Shown: piece after piece, positions 1 through 8,470 of the stretch
How the letters are laid out: each line of letters begins with the position of its first letter
Position numbering within the stretch: position 1 is the stretch's first letter
Source: Hydrogenovibrio sp. UBA650
Lineage (GTDB): Bacteria; Pseudomonadota; Gammaproteobacteria; Thiomicrospirales; Thiomicrospiraceae
Direction: 5' to 3'
DNA: 30,933 nucleotides
Assembly (NCBI GenBank): GCA_002299245.1
Contig: DBOI01000020.1
Location: 1 to 30,933, forward strand
Notes under the pieces: generated by a model
Told to the model about the DNA's origin: nothing
What the model saw: the letters and a program-made list of their open reading frames with translations, nothing else
The model's database searches: none
Translations under genes and position numbers: made by a program

Positions 1-1688
1 TAGATAAACAGCTCAAACTTGCCTCTGAGGTTTATCAAAGTCTTGGCGAAGGTTTAATGGTAACAGATACAGATGCTCGTATTATTTCTGTAAACCCGGC
101 TTTTGAGAAGATACTTGAATATTCTGAGGTCGAGGTACTGGGTAAAAAACCAAGCTTTTTGAAATCTGGCCGACATGATGAAGATTTTTATAGAAAAATG
201 TGGCATGAAATTGATACTAGAGGTTATTGGCAAGGAGAAATTTGGAATCGCAAAAAAAGCGGTGAGCTGTTTCCCGAGCTGCTTACGATTTCTGCATCTA
301 AAAACAAATTCGGAAAACTCGAAAATTATGTTGGGGTGTTTGCTGATATTTCAAAAATTAAAAAATCGGAAGATGAACTCGAATACATTGCCAATCACGA
401 TTTACTAACAGGCCTGCCAAATCGACACAAGTTTCTTTCAGCGACCGAGTTTTCAATTAGTCACGCACAACGTAATGACCAACATCTGGCTGTGATAATG
501 CTTGATTTAGACCTGTTTAAAAATGTTAATGATAGTTTTGGACATCAATATGGTGACGAGGTACTTATTGAAGTTTCGAGCCGCTTAAAATCATTAATAC
601 GAGATATTGATGTTCTCTCTAGGCTTGGTGGAGATGAGTTTGTTTTCCTTGTAGAAAACTATAGATTGACTGAGGATATCGCTAGGATAGTACAAAAGCT
701 AATTGATCAAGTTACTCGGCCATTCACTCTTACAAACCAAGCTCAGGTTCAAATCAGCTGTAGTTGTGGAATTAGCTTATATCCCGAGCATGGAAAAAAT
801 ACCGAAGAGTTGATGCAGCATGCTGACGCCGCTCTCTATCTGGCAAAAAAGCGAGGACGCGGTAAATACGAGTACTACAACTCTGAATTGACTGCTGAAG
901 CACAAGATAGGCTGCGTATTGAGTCTGAACTGAGGCATGCAATCAAAAACAATGATTTAAACGTTTACTATCAGCCACAAATTGATATAGCTTCTGGAAA
1001 GGTGGAGGGAGCAGAGGCTCTTGTTAGATGGAACCACCCTGAAAGAGGACTTGTGCCACCTGTTGATTTTTTACCAATTGCAGAAGAGTCCAACTTGATT
1101 ATAGAGATCGGAAACTGGGTTATGTATGAGACATGTCGCCAGGCAAAAAGATGGATTGACGCAGGCTTTAAAGACTATGTTTTTGCCGTTAATGTTAGTG
1201 TAAAACAACTTATGCACAGTGATCTATATAAACAAGTTTTTGAGGTGCTGAAAACCTTGGATCTTCCCCCTGAAAATTTGTTAATTGAAATTACGGAAAC
1301 TAGTTTGATGGATCTTGAAACTGAATCTACAGTTGCACTTTTCGAGCGTTTACGCGGTATGGGAGTTAAAGTGGCGATTGATGATTTTGGCACAGGGTAC
1401 TCTTCACTTCACTATTTACAGCGTTTGAACTTTGATGTGTTAAAAATTGACAAGAGTTTTGTTGATGCTATTCCGAATGATGAGAAAGGTATGCGAATAG
1501 TTAATACTATTATCTCCATGGCTAAGAGTTTGCATTTAAAAGTACTGGCTGAAGGGATTGAAGAGCAAGTTCAGCTCGATTATTTAAGTATGAGGCATTG
1601 TGATTATTATCAAGGATATCTAACAAGCAAACCACTGTCTGCTAAATTATTTGAAGAAAAGTTTTTAACTCCTTCTGAAAACAACTAA
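1..1688 (+). CDS. PAS-GGDEF-EAL cyclic-di-GMP signalling protein (5' end outside window)
   Basis: The reading frame is open from base 3, and the ATG at 57 is an internal methionine within a PAS domain, so the true N-terminus lies upstream of the window. Counting from that Met: PAS core about 1-100 (NPAF, GYWQGEIWNRKKSGE), GGDEF domain about 105-280 with an intact GGDEF signature at 191-195, and a c-di-GMP inhibitory RxxD site (RDID) at 182-185. The EAL domain follows at about 285-535, with EAL at 320-322, EITE, DDFGTGYSS, LKIDKSF, AEGIE and QGY all present. GGDEF domains make c-di-GMP from two GTP; EAL domains hydrolyse it to pGpG. Both catalytic signatures look complete, so the protein could be bifunctional or signal-switched by the PAS domain; the sequence cannot tell which activity dominates. 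The ligand and any N-terminal membrane or sensor part are not visible. Confidence 0.95.
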   Translation, partial: DKQLKLASEVYQSLGEGLMVTDTDARIISVNPAFEKILEYSEVEVLGKKPSFLKSGRHDEDFYRKMWHEIDTRGYWQGEIWNRKKSGELFPELLTISASKNKFGKLENYVGVFADISKIKKSEDELEYIANHDLLTGLPNRHKFLSATEFSISHAQRNDQHLAVIMLDLDLFKNVNDSFGHQYGDEVLIEVSSRLKSLIRDIDVLSRLGGDEFVFLVENYRLTEDIARIVQKLIDQVTRPFTLTNQAQVQISCSCGISLYPEHGKNTEELMQHADAALYLAKKRGRGKYEYYNSELTAEAQDRLRIESELRHAIKNNDLNVYYQPQIDIASGKVEGAEALVRWNHPERGLVPPVDFLPIAEESNLIIEIGNWVMYETCRQAKRWIDAGFKDYVFAVNVSVKQLMHSDLYKQVFEVLKTLDLPPENLLIEITETSLMDLETESTVALFERLRGMGVKVAIDDFGTGYSSLHYLQRLNFDVLKIDKSFVDAIPNDEKGMRIVNTIISMAKSLHLKVLAEGIEEQVQLDYLSMRHCDYYQGYLTSKPLSAKLFEEKFLTPSENN

Positions 1689-1721
1689 TATTAAATCTTA
1701 TCTTAATAAGTCGAGAAAATT

Positions 1722-2324
1722 ATGTTTGGATTTATCGGCCGCAATGTTTTGACAGGCCTGATTACTTTACTTCCCATTGTTTTGACACTCTACCTGCTTT
1801 ACTGGTTGGCAGATTCAGCAGAAGCTGTGCTCGGTGGATGGATTCGTTTATGGATGTCTGATGACTTGTACTGGCCTGGTATGGGGGTGTTGGCAGGCTT
1901 CTTGGCAATGTTTTTGGTTGGAATTCTAATGCACGCCTATCTATTTCGCCGCCTGTTTGCCAAAATCGAAAAAGCGATTTTGCACCTACCGGTTATCAAA
2001 CCGATCTATCGCCTGATTCGTGACTTTTTTGATTATTTCAAACCCAAAAGTGAACAGGAGTTTGATCAGGTAGTGGCGATTACGCTGCCAGAAAATGGTC
2101 TAAAAGTCGTCGGCTTTGTTACTGAGCCTCTCTCTTCAGAATTACCAGACGGTTTTAATGATGATGACCATATTCTGGTCTATCTGCCTTTGAGTTACAT
2201 GATTGGCGGCTATACGGTTTTAGTACCGAGAAACCAGGTTGAACCGGTTGATCTTACAATGGACGAAGCGATGAGATTCACTTTGACGGCAGGAGTAAGC
2301 GCGAAAGGCAACCAGGATAGCTAA
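1722..2324 (+). CDS. DUF502 family inner-membrane protein
   Basis: A 200-residue protein with two hydrophobic segments near the N-terminus (about 8-30 and 50-72). A conserved soluble part follows, with the family-like stretch PVIKPIYRLIRDFFDYF and a C-terminal half of short beta-like segments ending near MDEAMRFTLTAGVSAKG. This matches the DUF502 family of bacterial membrane proteins, whose function is not established. It begins 33 bases after the c-di-GMP protein on the same strand, so co-transcription is possible. The ribosome-binding site is weak (a GAG about 8 bases upstream). It converges on the minus-strand ubiG-mupP-yciK group with only 12 bases between the stop codons, and no clear terminator is visible there. 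Confidence 0.85.
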   Translation: MFGFIGRNVLTGLITLLPIVLTLYLLYWLADSAEAVLGGWIRLWMSDDLYWPGMGVLAGFLAMFLVGILMHAYLFRRLFAKIEKAILHLPVIKPIYRLIRDFFDYFKPKSEQEFDQVVAITLPENGLKVVGFVTEPLSSELPDGFNDDDHILVYLPLSYMIGGYTVLVPRNQVEPVDLTMDEAMRFTLTAGVSAKGNQDS

Positions 2325-2336
2325 CAGCGCATGGCT

Positions 2337-3041
2337 TTACTTTAATCTGGTTACCGTTCCTATCTCACTGTTTTCAAAGGTTTTACTGCCATTAATGGTC
2401 TGCTTTATAACATAGTCCGCTACTTCATCAACTTGAGTGAGTTTTGTGGGATTTTCTCCCGGGAACAATCTGCCACGTGTCTGAGTCGCAAACGGATTTA
2501 AATCTGCAATATAGCAGTTAAGGCACTGCTCACAATGCTCGGCAGAAACCGTTTGCATAAGTTGCTTCAGGCCGGTTTTTGCTACACCGTAGGCACCGTA
2601 ATAAGCGGGATTTTTATCGACGCTTTTATCAGTAATCGCTACAATCTTGCCATTTTTAATCGGTTTCATTAGTGCGATGGCTTGTTGAATCAAGTGAAAA
2701 TTGGCATTTAAATTGGTTTGAATCGCCTCATACCACTGCTTGTAATCGGTGTGTTAAATCGGAGTAAAGCCTTGCAAATCAGCTGCATTGAGAAAAATGC
2801 CATCAATATGGCCGTAGTTTTCTTTTAGCTTGTCATGCATATCTAAATAATCATTCAGGTCTGCACCCAACAAATCCATCGGGTAGAGTGCTACAAGATC
2901 AGAGTTCAACTCGTCGTAAAAGGCATTCAGTACCTTGAGATTTTTATCCAGTAGTACCACCTGGTGGCCTGCTAAAACCAGGTTTCTACTCAGTTGTTGC
3001 CCCAAGCCATTGGCGGCACCGGTTACTAAATATGTTTTCAT
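2337..3041 (-). pseudogene. yciK: YciK-like short-chain dehydrogenase interrupted by an in-frame stop
   Basis: Two open segments (3041-2754 and 2693-2337) are in the same frame and are separated by a single TAA at 2756-2754. Reading through it gives about 233 residues of a short-chain dehydrogenase. The N-terminal part has the nucleotide-binding TGAANGLGQ motif; the codons after the stop (HTDYKQWYEAIQTNLNANF) continue the fold, and YGAYGVAK supplies the catalytic YxxxK. The serine normally about 12-13 residues before that Tyr is displaced, and the NNAG motif reads LNAAD, so the enzyme may already have been decaying. Its start overlaps the end of the upstream phosphatase by ATGA, a translational-coupling arrangement. 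The position matches yciK in the Pseudomonas ubiG-mupP-yciK operon. A sequencing error is the main alternative to a genuine nonsense mutation. Confidence 0.8.
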
Positions 3042-3700
3042 GAATTTAACTCTTTAATATATTCACTGATCTCAATAGGCGTGTGAAAGAACAGATCGGC
3101 TGGCCACGCATTCGCATCAGCTGGTTCCGGTAGGTAGCCAAACATGGCAGCACCGGTTTTCATGCCCGCGTTAATACCGGCCTCGATATCGCGCGGATGA
3201 TCTCCAAGGTAAATACATTTATCGGGACTGACACCACACTGTTTGGCAGCTAAATGCATAGGTTCGGGATTGGGTTTTCTGTTTTCTAGAGTATCTCCAG
3301 AAATCACACTTAGTGGTTGCGATGGGAAGCTGATATGTTCAAGCAGCTTTTCTGTTAACCAGCCCGGTTTATTGGTAACAATGCCCCATGGAATATTAAC
3401 TTTAGCTAAATGCTCAAGACCCGATTCGAGGCCGGGAAAAATTTGAGTGTGATGAGCGATATTGTCGAAATAGACTTTTAAAAAATGCTGACGCTTCTCT
3501 TCAAGTTCATCACCGGAAAGGTTGGGAAAGCCAAGTTGTGTCATTGCCAACCCGCCTTGAGAAACTACCTTGCGAATATCTTGATATCGTAACGGTGGCT
3601 GAGAGAAGTGCTTTAGAGTCTGGTTCAGTGCATAGGCAAAGTCATATGAGGTATCTAGCAGAGTACCGTCTAAATCAAAAAGTACGCATTTAACTGTCAT
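3038..3700 (-). CDS. mupP: HAD-family phosphatase, MupP/Gph-like
   Basis: A 220-residue haloacid dehalogenase hydrolase. Motif I is FDLDGTLLDT, with the nucleophile Asp9 and Asp11. The cap domain follows, then IVTNKPG (motif II Thr), KPNPEP (motif III Lys) and LGDHPRDIEAG (motif IV acids). Homologues are annotated either as phosphoglycolate phosphatase (Gph) or, in Pseudomonas, as MupP, the N-acetylmuramate-6-phosphate phosphatase of the cell-wall recycling route. I prefer MupP because the ubiG-mupP-yciK order opposite gyrA is the Pseudomonas arrangement and the C-terminal WPADLFFHTP resembles that protein. Substrate assignment is inference. It lies 5 bases after ubiG and overlaps the next gene by 4 bases. 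Confidence 0.85.
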   Translation of the reverse strand: MTVKCVLFDLDGTLLDTSYDFAYALNQTLKHFSQPPLRYQDIRKVVSQGGLAMTQLGFPNLSGDELEEKRQHFLKVYFDNIAHHTQIFPGLESGLEHLAKVNIPWGIVTNKPGWLTEKLLEHISFPSQPLSVISGDTLENRKPNPEPMHLAAKQCGVSPDKCIYLGDHPRDIEAGINAGMKTGAAMFGYLPEPADANAWPADLFFHTPIEISEYIKELNS

Positions 3701-3705
3701 TATCT

Positions 3706-4428
3706 CTAGGCCTCAGCCTTTTGAAATGCCAGTAGATAGTTAACATCTAGATCATGATTCAGACCATAGCGGTTCAGTAGTGGGTTGTACTCAATGCCAG
3801 CAGAATCTCTTAAATATAAATCGGCAGGGCGCGCCATAGCACCGAGTTCAGCAGGAGTAATAAACTTCTCGTGGGTATGAGTGCCTTTGGCGACAATGTT
3901 TAACACATGTTCCGCTGCCAGTATCGCTAGCAGGTATGATTTAAAGTTACGGTTGAGAGTGGAAAAGAATACCCAGCCACCAGGTTTAACGCACTTAGCG
4001 GCAGCTTGAACAATAGAAGCCGGGTCTGGCACGTGTTCCAGCATTTCCATACAGGTCACAATATCGTGTTCCCCCGCATGTTGTTCAGCATAGTCTTCAG
4101 CAGCAATCAGTTGATAGTCAACTTTTACACCAGAATCGAGGCCATGAAGTTTGGCAATAGTCAGCACTTCTTCAGCTAAGTCAATCCCCGTGACATTTGC
4201 TCCCTGAGCGGCTAGAGATTCAGAAAGAATACCGCCGCCGCAGCCGATATCCAGAATGTTTTGATCGGCAATAGGGTGGTGTTTTTCAATAAACTCGAGG
4301 CGGAACGGGTTGATTTTATGCAGTGCACCAAACTCACCTTCGGTATCCCACCAGGTATTGGAAAGGCGGTTAAAGTTATCGAGTTCTTTTTGATCTGAAT
4401 TATTAGCGGTTTGACTGTCTACTGACAT
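3706..4428 (-). CDS. ubiG: Ubiquinone biosynthesis O-methyltransferase UbiG
   Basis: A 240-residue SAM-dependent methyltransferase close to the usual UbiG length. The N-terminal part has FNRLSNTWWDTEGEF, typical of UbiG. The SAM-binding motif I is NILDIGCGGGILSE at about 58-70, followed by the acidic VTGID and later CMEMLEHVPDP and GGWVFFSTLNR. UbiG carries out the two O-methylations in ubiquinone synthesis. It is the first gene of a minus-strand operon with mupP and yciK, divergent from gyrA. A consensus minus-strand TATAAT lies 33-38 bases before the start codon. UbiG implies a ubiquinone-using respiratory chain. Confidence 0.95.
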   Translation of the reverse strand: MSVDSQTANNSDQKELDNFNRLSNTWWDTEGEFGALHKINPFRLEFIEKHHPIADQNILDIGCGGGILSESLAAQGANVTGIDLAEEVLTIAKLHGLDSGVKVDYQLIAAEDYAEQHAGEHDIVTCMEMLEHVPDPASIVQAAAKCVKPGGWVFFSTLNRNFKSYLLAILAAEHVLNIVAKGTHTHEKFITPAELGAMARPADLYLRDSAGIEYNPLLNRYGLNHDLDVNYLLAFQKAEA

Positions 4429-4460
4429 AAAATATGCTCGAGTGAAAAAATAGAACCAAA

Positions 4461-4466
4461 ATTATA
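4461..4466 (-). promoter_or_regulatory. Candidate -10 box for ubiG
   Basis: A perfect TATAAT on the minus strand, about 33 bases upstream of the ubiG ATG. A TTGAAC lies further upstream but at about 20 bases spacing, longer than the usual 16-18, so the -35 is doubtful. Confidence 0.4.
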
Positions 4467-4550
4467 CGAAATTCTTCTGTCCTGGGGTTCAAAATCGTAT
4501 AAAAAAGCCAAAATTTTAAATTTAAAGCCCGTCACAGGGTTTTTTCTGAT

Positions 4551-4569
4551 TCTCGACGGGGTGTCGAGA
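4551..4569. promoter_or_regulatory. 7-bp inverted repeat in the ubiG/gyrA divergent region
   Basis: TCTCGAC (4551-4557) and GTCGAGA (4563-4569) are perfect inverted repeats around GGGGT, followed on the plus strand by TTTTAATTTT. It could be an operator shared by the two divergent promoters, or a hairpin. It lies about 45 bases upstream of the candidate gyrA -10 box. Its function is unknown. Confidence 0.35.
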
Positions 4570-4615
4570 TTTTAATTTTCTCTCAAAATTGGCCGTATCT
4601 TGGCTTTATTTGCTA

Positions 4616-4621
4616 TATAAT
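4616..4621 (+). promoter_or_regulatory. Candidate -10 box for gyrA
   Basis: A consensus TATAAT 37 bases before the gyrA ATG, with TG a few bases upstream (TGCTATATAAT). No good -35 sits at 17 bases; TTGGCC lies at 21. An extended -10 type promoter is possible. Confidence 0.4.
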
Positions 4622-4658
4622 CAATTTTCAATTTAATTTTATAGAAAGTTGATTATCT

Positions 4659-7286
4659 ATGTCTGAGTTTGCTCGCGAAATAATTCCGATTTCCTTAGAA
4701 GATGAAATGGAGCAGTCCTACCTCAGTTATGCGATGAGCGTAATTGTTGGGCGCGCCTTACCCGATGTTCGTGATGGTCTAAAGCCGGTTCACCGTCGTG
4801 TTTTATATGCGATGAATGAGCTGGGTAATGCCTATAACCGTCCATATAAAAAATCGGCCCGTATTGTCGGTGATGTAATTGGTAAATACCACCCGCACGG
4901 TGATACTGCTGTATATGACACCATCGTTCGTATGGCGCAGCCGTTTTCACTACGTTATATGTTGGTTGATGGACAGGGTAACTTCGGCTCGGTTGATGGT
5001 GATTCGCCGGCGGCAATGCGTTATACCGAAATCCGCATGGCAAAAATTTCTCATCAGTTGCTAGCAGACCTAGATAAAGAGACGGTTAACTTCTCTGAAA
5101 ACTACGATGGTTCTGAATCTGAACCGGATGTACTGCCAACCCGTATTCCAAACCTACTTGTTAACGGCTCTTCCGGTATAGCGGTAGGGATGGCAACCAA
5201 TATTCCACCACACAACCTGACTGAAACGGTGAATGCTTGTTTGGCTTACATCGATAATCCAGAAATTGATGTAGCAGGTTTGATTGAGCATATTCCTGGA
5301 CCGGACTTCCCAACTTACGGTTTGATCAACGGTACCTCTGGCATCCGCGAAGCTTATGAAACCGGCCGTGGTCGTGTTCAGATGCGTGCTAAAACTTCGG
5401 TTGAAACTGATAAATCTGGTAAGTCTCAAATCATTGTTCATGAGATTCCATATCAAGTTAATAAAGCTAAGCTGATTGAAAGAATCGCCGAGCTGGTTAA
5501 AGATAAGAAGATTGAAGGTATTACTGCGCTGCGCGATGAGTCGGATAAAGACGGTATGCGGATTGTTATTGAAGTTCGCCGCGGAGAAGTGCCTGAAGTT
5601 ATTATCAATAATCTTTATAAGCAGACAGCGATGCAGACCGTATTTGGTGTCAATATGGTTGCTTTGATTGATGGTCAACCAAAACTGCTTAACTTGAAAC
5701 AGGTTATTGAAGCATTTGTTAAGCATCGTCGTGAAGTGGTTACACGCCGCACGATTTTCGAACTGAGAAAAGCGCGAGAGAAAGCGCATATCTTAGAAGG
5801 TCTTGCGGTTGCTCTGACTAATATTGATGAGATGATCGAGTTGATCAAGGCTTCTCCAAGTCCAGCAGTCGCTAAAGAGCGCATGCTGGAAAGAGAGTGG
5901 GCAATTGGTTCTGTAGTCGATATGCTTGAGCGCGTTGAGATGAAAGACGTTCGCCCTGAAGACCTGCCTGAAGGGTTTGGCTCAGAGGGTGTAATTTACA
6001 AGCTTTCTCCGGTTCAGGCGCAAGCAATTCTTGAGATGCGTCTACACCGTTTGACAGGCCTCGAACAAGACAAAATTATCGATGAGTACAAAGAGCTGAT
6101 TGAAAAAATCGCTGAATTCCTTGAAATTCTCCGCAACCCTGATCGTTTGACTGAAGTGGTTAAAGAAGAATTGCTTGAAGTCATCGAGAACTTCGGGGAT
6201 GTTCGTCGTACCGAGATCGATTACAGTTATCAAGACCTAGATGCAGAAGACCTGATTGCGGTGGAAGACCGTATCGTAACGCTTTCGCAAGATGGCTATA
6301 TCAAGACTCAGCCACTGAGTGACTACCGTGCGCAAAAACGTGGTGGTCGCGGTAAGTCTGCTACCGCCATGAAGGAAGAAGATGAAGTAGGTCAACTGTT
6401 TGTTGCCAGCACGCACGATATGCTACTGTGCTTCTCGAACCGCGGTAAATTGTACTGGCAGAAGACCTGGCAGTTACCATTGGCGAGCCGCGGCAGCCGC
6501 GGTAAACCAATTGTTAATGTTTTACCTCTGGAAGAGGGTGAACACATTACTTCTGTATTGCCGGTTGATGAGTTCGATGAGCGTGTGGTGTTTATGGCTA
6601 CCCGTAACTCGGTGGTCAAGCGTGTTTCATTGAAGGATTTCTCACGTCCTCGCGCTAACGGTATTATCGCGGTTGACCTATTGGATGATGATGAACTGGT
6701 TGGTACCGCGCTGACCGATGGCGAACAGGAGATTGTGCTGTTCAGTAATATCGGTAAAGCGATTCGCTTTAAAGAGTCGGATGTTCGTGTTATGGGACGT
6801 ACCGCTCGTGGTGTTCGCGGTATGAAGTTGCAGGATGGCGTTAAGGTCATCAGCATGCAGGTTGCCAAACCGGATGCGCTGATTTTAACCGCTACAGAGA
6901 ATGGTTTTGGTAAGTGTACGCCAGTTGATGACTACTCAACCATTAATCGTGGTGGTCAGGGTGTAATCTCGATCAAAACAACAGACCGCAATGGTGATGT
7001 GGTTTCCGCAGTATCGGTGACACCTGAACAAGAGATTGTGCTGATTACCAATAAAGCGACTCTGGTTCGTACCCGAGTATCTGAGATCTCTGTGGTTGGC
7101 CGTAATACTCAAGGTGTTAAGCTGATTAATGTCGGTAAAAACGAACAGGTTGTTGGCCTGGCAGTTGTCGATATTGAAGATGACGAAGAGTTTGAAGGTG
7201 AAAACCCAGACGCTGAAACAACTGAATCTACAGCTGAAACCAATACAGAAACAACGGATGATTCTCCAGCAGAAACTGAAGAGTAA
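4659..7286 (+). CDS. gyrA: DNA gyrase subunit A
   Basis: An 875-residue GyrA of normal length. The catalytic tyrosine is Tyr122 (AMRYTE), using the same numbering as E. coli. The quinolone-resistance-determining region reads YHPHGDTAVYD, giving Thr83 (Ser in E. coli) and Asp87. The C-terminal wrapping domain has a GyrA-box-like QKRGGRGK, and the last 35 or so residues are a very acidic Glu/Asp/Thr tail. Gyrase introduces negative supercoils using ATP with GyrB, which is not in the window. It is preceded by a divergent promoter region and followed by a strong hairpin terminator, so it is probably largely transcribed on its own. Confidence 0.99.
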   Translation: MSEFAREIIPISLEDEMEQSYLSYAMSVIVGRALPDVRDGLKPVHRRVLYAMNELGNAYNRPYKKSARIVGDVIGKYHPHGDTAVYDTIVRMAQPFSLRYMLVDGQGNFGSVDGDSPAAMRYTEIRMAKISHQLLADLDKETVNFSENYDGSESEPDVLPTRIPNLLVNGSSGIAVGMATNIPPHNLTETVNACLAYIDNPEIDVAGLIEHIPGPDFPTYGLINGTSGIREAYETGRGRVQMRAKTSVETDKSGKSQIIVHEIPYQVNKAKLIERIAELVKDKKIEGITALRDESDKDGMRIVIEVRRGEVPEVIINNLYKQTAMQTVFGVNMVALIDGQPKLLNLKQVIEAFVKHRREVVTRRTIFELRKAREKAHILEGLAVALTNIDEMIELIKASPSPAVAKERMLEREWAIGSVVDMLERVEMKDVRPEDLPEGFGSEGVIYKLSPVQAQAILEMRLHRLTGLEQDKIIDEYKELIEKIAEFLEILRNPDRLTEVVKEELLEVIENFGDVRRTEIDYSYQDLDAEDLIAVEDRIVTLSQDGYIKTQPLSDYRAQKRGGRGKSATAMKEEDEVGQLFVASTHDMLLCFSNRGKLYWQKTWQLPLASRGSRGKPIVNVLPLEEGEHITSVLPVDEFDERVVFMATRNSVVKRVSLKDFSRPRANGIIAVDLLDDDELVGTALTDGEQEIVLFSNIGKAIRFKESDVRVMGRTARGVRGMKLQDGVKVISMQVAKPDALILTATENGFGKCTPVDDYSTINRGGQGVISIKTTDRNGDVVSAVSVTPEQEIVLITNKATLVRTRVSEISVVGRNTQGVKLINVGKNEQVVGLAVVDIEDDEEFEGENPDAETTESTAETNTETTDDSPAETEE

Positions 7287-7308
7287 TCCCGTTGGTTTTA
7301 TAAAATCT

Positions 7309-7341
7309 ACAGGCCTGTTAATTCGGGCCTGTTTTCTTTTT
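7309..7341 (+). terminator. Rho-independent terminator of gyrA, built on CAGGCCTG
   Basis: ACAGGCCTG (7309-7317) pairs with CGGGCCTGT (7324-7332), a 9-bp stem with one G-U pair and a TTAATT loop, followed by TTTTCTTTTT. The left arm is a perfect copy of the dispersed CAGGCCTG palindrome. Confidence 0.85.
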
Positions 7342-7365
7342 GAAAAACAGTAAAGAATACAAGAA

Positions 7366-8460
7366 ATGTCGAGAGCTTTTAATTTCAGTGCCGGTCCGGC
7401 AATGCTTCCAGAAGCCGTAATGAGAAAGGCGGATAGTGAATTTTTAGATTGGAACCAGACCGGTATGTCGGTGATGGAGATGAGTCACCGCAGCAAAGAG
7501 TACATGGCTGTAGCAACCAAGATGGAAGCTGATCTGCGTGATATCATGGCTATTCCAGATAACTATAAGGTGTTATTTATTCACGGTGGCGCCTCTATGC
7601 AGTTCGGTGCGATTCCGCTCAACCTCTGTGAGCAGGGCGATACAGTTGATTACTTTAATACCGGTGTCTGGTCAACTAAGGCAATTAAAGAGGCAGCGCG
7701 ATTTGCTAATGTCAATGTCGTTGCCGGTGGGCAAGAGGCAAACCCAACTGAAATTCCAACTCAATCTGAGTGGAGCTTTTCAGAAGATGCTAAATATATT
7801 CATATCTGCTCTAACGAAACCATTACTGGTCTAGAGTTTCAGGAAGATCAGCTGGAAGCAATTTTTGCCCAAGGCAAGCCTGTAATTGCAGATATGTCTT
7901 CAAATATTATGTGTCGTGAAATTGATGTATCTAAATACGCGATGATCTATGCCGGTGCTCAAAAGAATATTGGGCCATCAGGTTTGGCGGTAGTTATTGT
8001 GCGCGATGATTTGCTTGGATCAGCTCGTGAAGCCTGTCCAACTCTTTTGAATTGGGAAACCTACGCCAATAATGAATCGATGTTTAATACACCCGCAACC
8101 TTTGCCTGGTATTTGGCAGGCCTGGTATTTGAGTGGATAAAAGAGATTGGTGGTGTCAAAGCGATTGCAGAAATTAATCAACGCAAGGCACAAAAGCTGT
8201 ATGATTTTATCGATGCTTCAGACTTCTACAGCAATAAAATTAAAGACAGCGAACGTTCGTGGATGAATGTGACATTTGATTTAAAAAACAGCGAGTTAGA
8301 CACAGCTTTTCTTGAAGCGTCTAAAGCTGCAGGTCTGTTGAGTCTTAAAGGCCACCGTGCATTCGGTGGAATGCGTGCCAGTATTTACAATGCGATGCCG
8401 GAAGCTGGTATTGATGCCTTGATTGAGTTTATGCAGCAATTTGCAGATCAGCACGGATAG
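7366..8460 (+). CDS. serC: Phosphoserine aminotransferase
   Basis: A 364-residue PLP enzyme beginning FNFSAGPAMLPE, the family's N-terminal signature. The PLP-binding Lys is Lys200 in AGAQKNIGPSG, and HGGASMQF is the phosphate-cup region. SerC converts 3-phosphohydroxypyruvate and glutamate to phosphoserine and 2-oxoglutarate, and also serves the pyridoxal phosphate pathway. It starts only 25 bases after the gyrA terminator, so it is expressed either by read-through or from a promoter I could not recognise. The ribosome-binding site is weak. It heads the serC-pheA-hisC-tyrA string. Confidence 0.98.
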   Translation: MSRAFNFSAGPAMLPEAVMRKADSEFLDWNQTGMSVMEMSHRSKEYMAVATKMEADLRDIMAIPDNYKVLFIHGGASMQFGAIPLNLCEQGDTVDYFNTGVWSTKAIKEAARFANVNVVAGGQEANPTEIPTQSEWSFSEDAKYIHICSNETITGLEFQEDQLEAIFAQGKPVIADMSSNIMCREIDVSKYAMIYAGAQKNIGPSGLAVVIVRDDLLGSAREACPTLLNWETYANNESMFNTPATFAWYLAGLVFEWIKEIGGVKAIAEINQRKAQKLYDFIDASDFYSNKIKDSERSWMNVTFDLKNSELDTAFLEASKAAGLLSLKGHRAFGGMRASIYNAMPEAGIDALIEFMQQFADQHG

Positions 8461-8470
8461 TGAAGGGATT

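Noticed and set aside
57..1688. ATG at 57 as the true start of the GGDEF-EAL protein
   Set aside because: The frame stays open and PAS-like back to base 3, so the start lies before the window.
5154..5789. 211-codon open frame antisense to gyrA
   Set aside because: Lies wholly inside gyrA, has no recognisable domain, and its composition follows the opposite strand's codon pattern.
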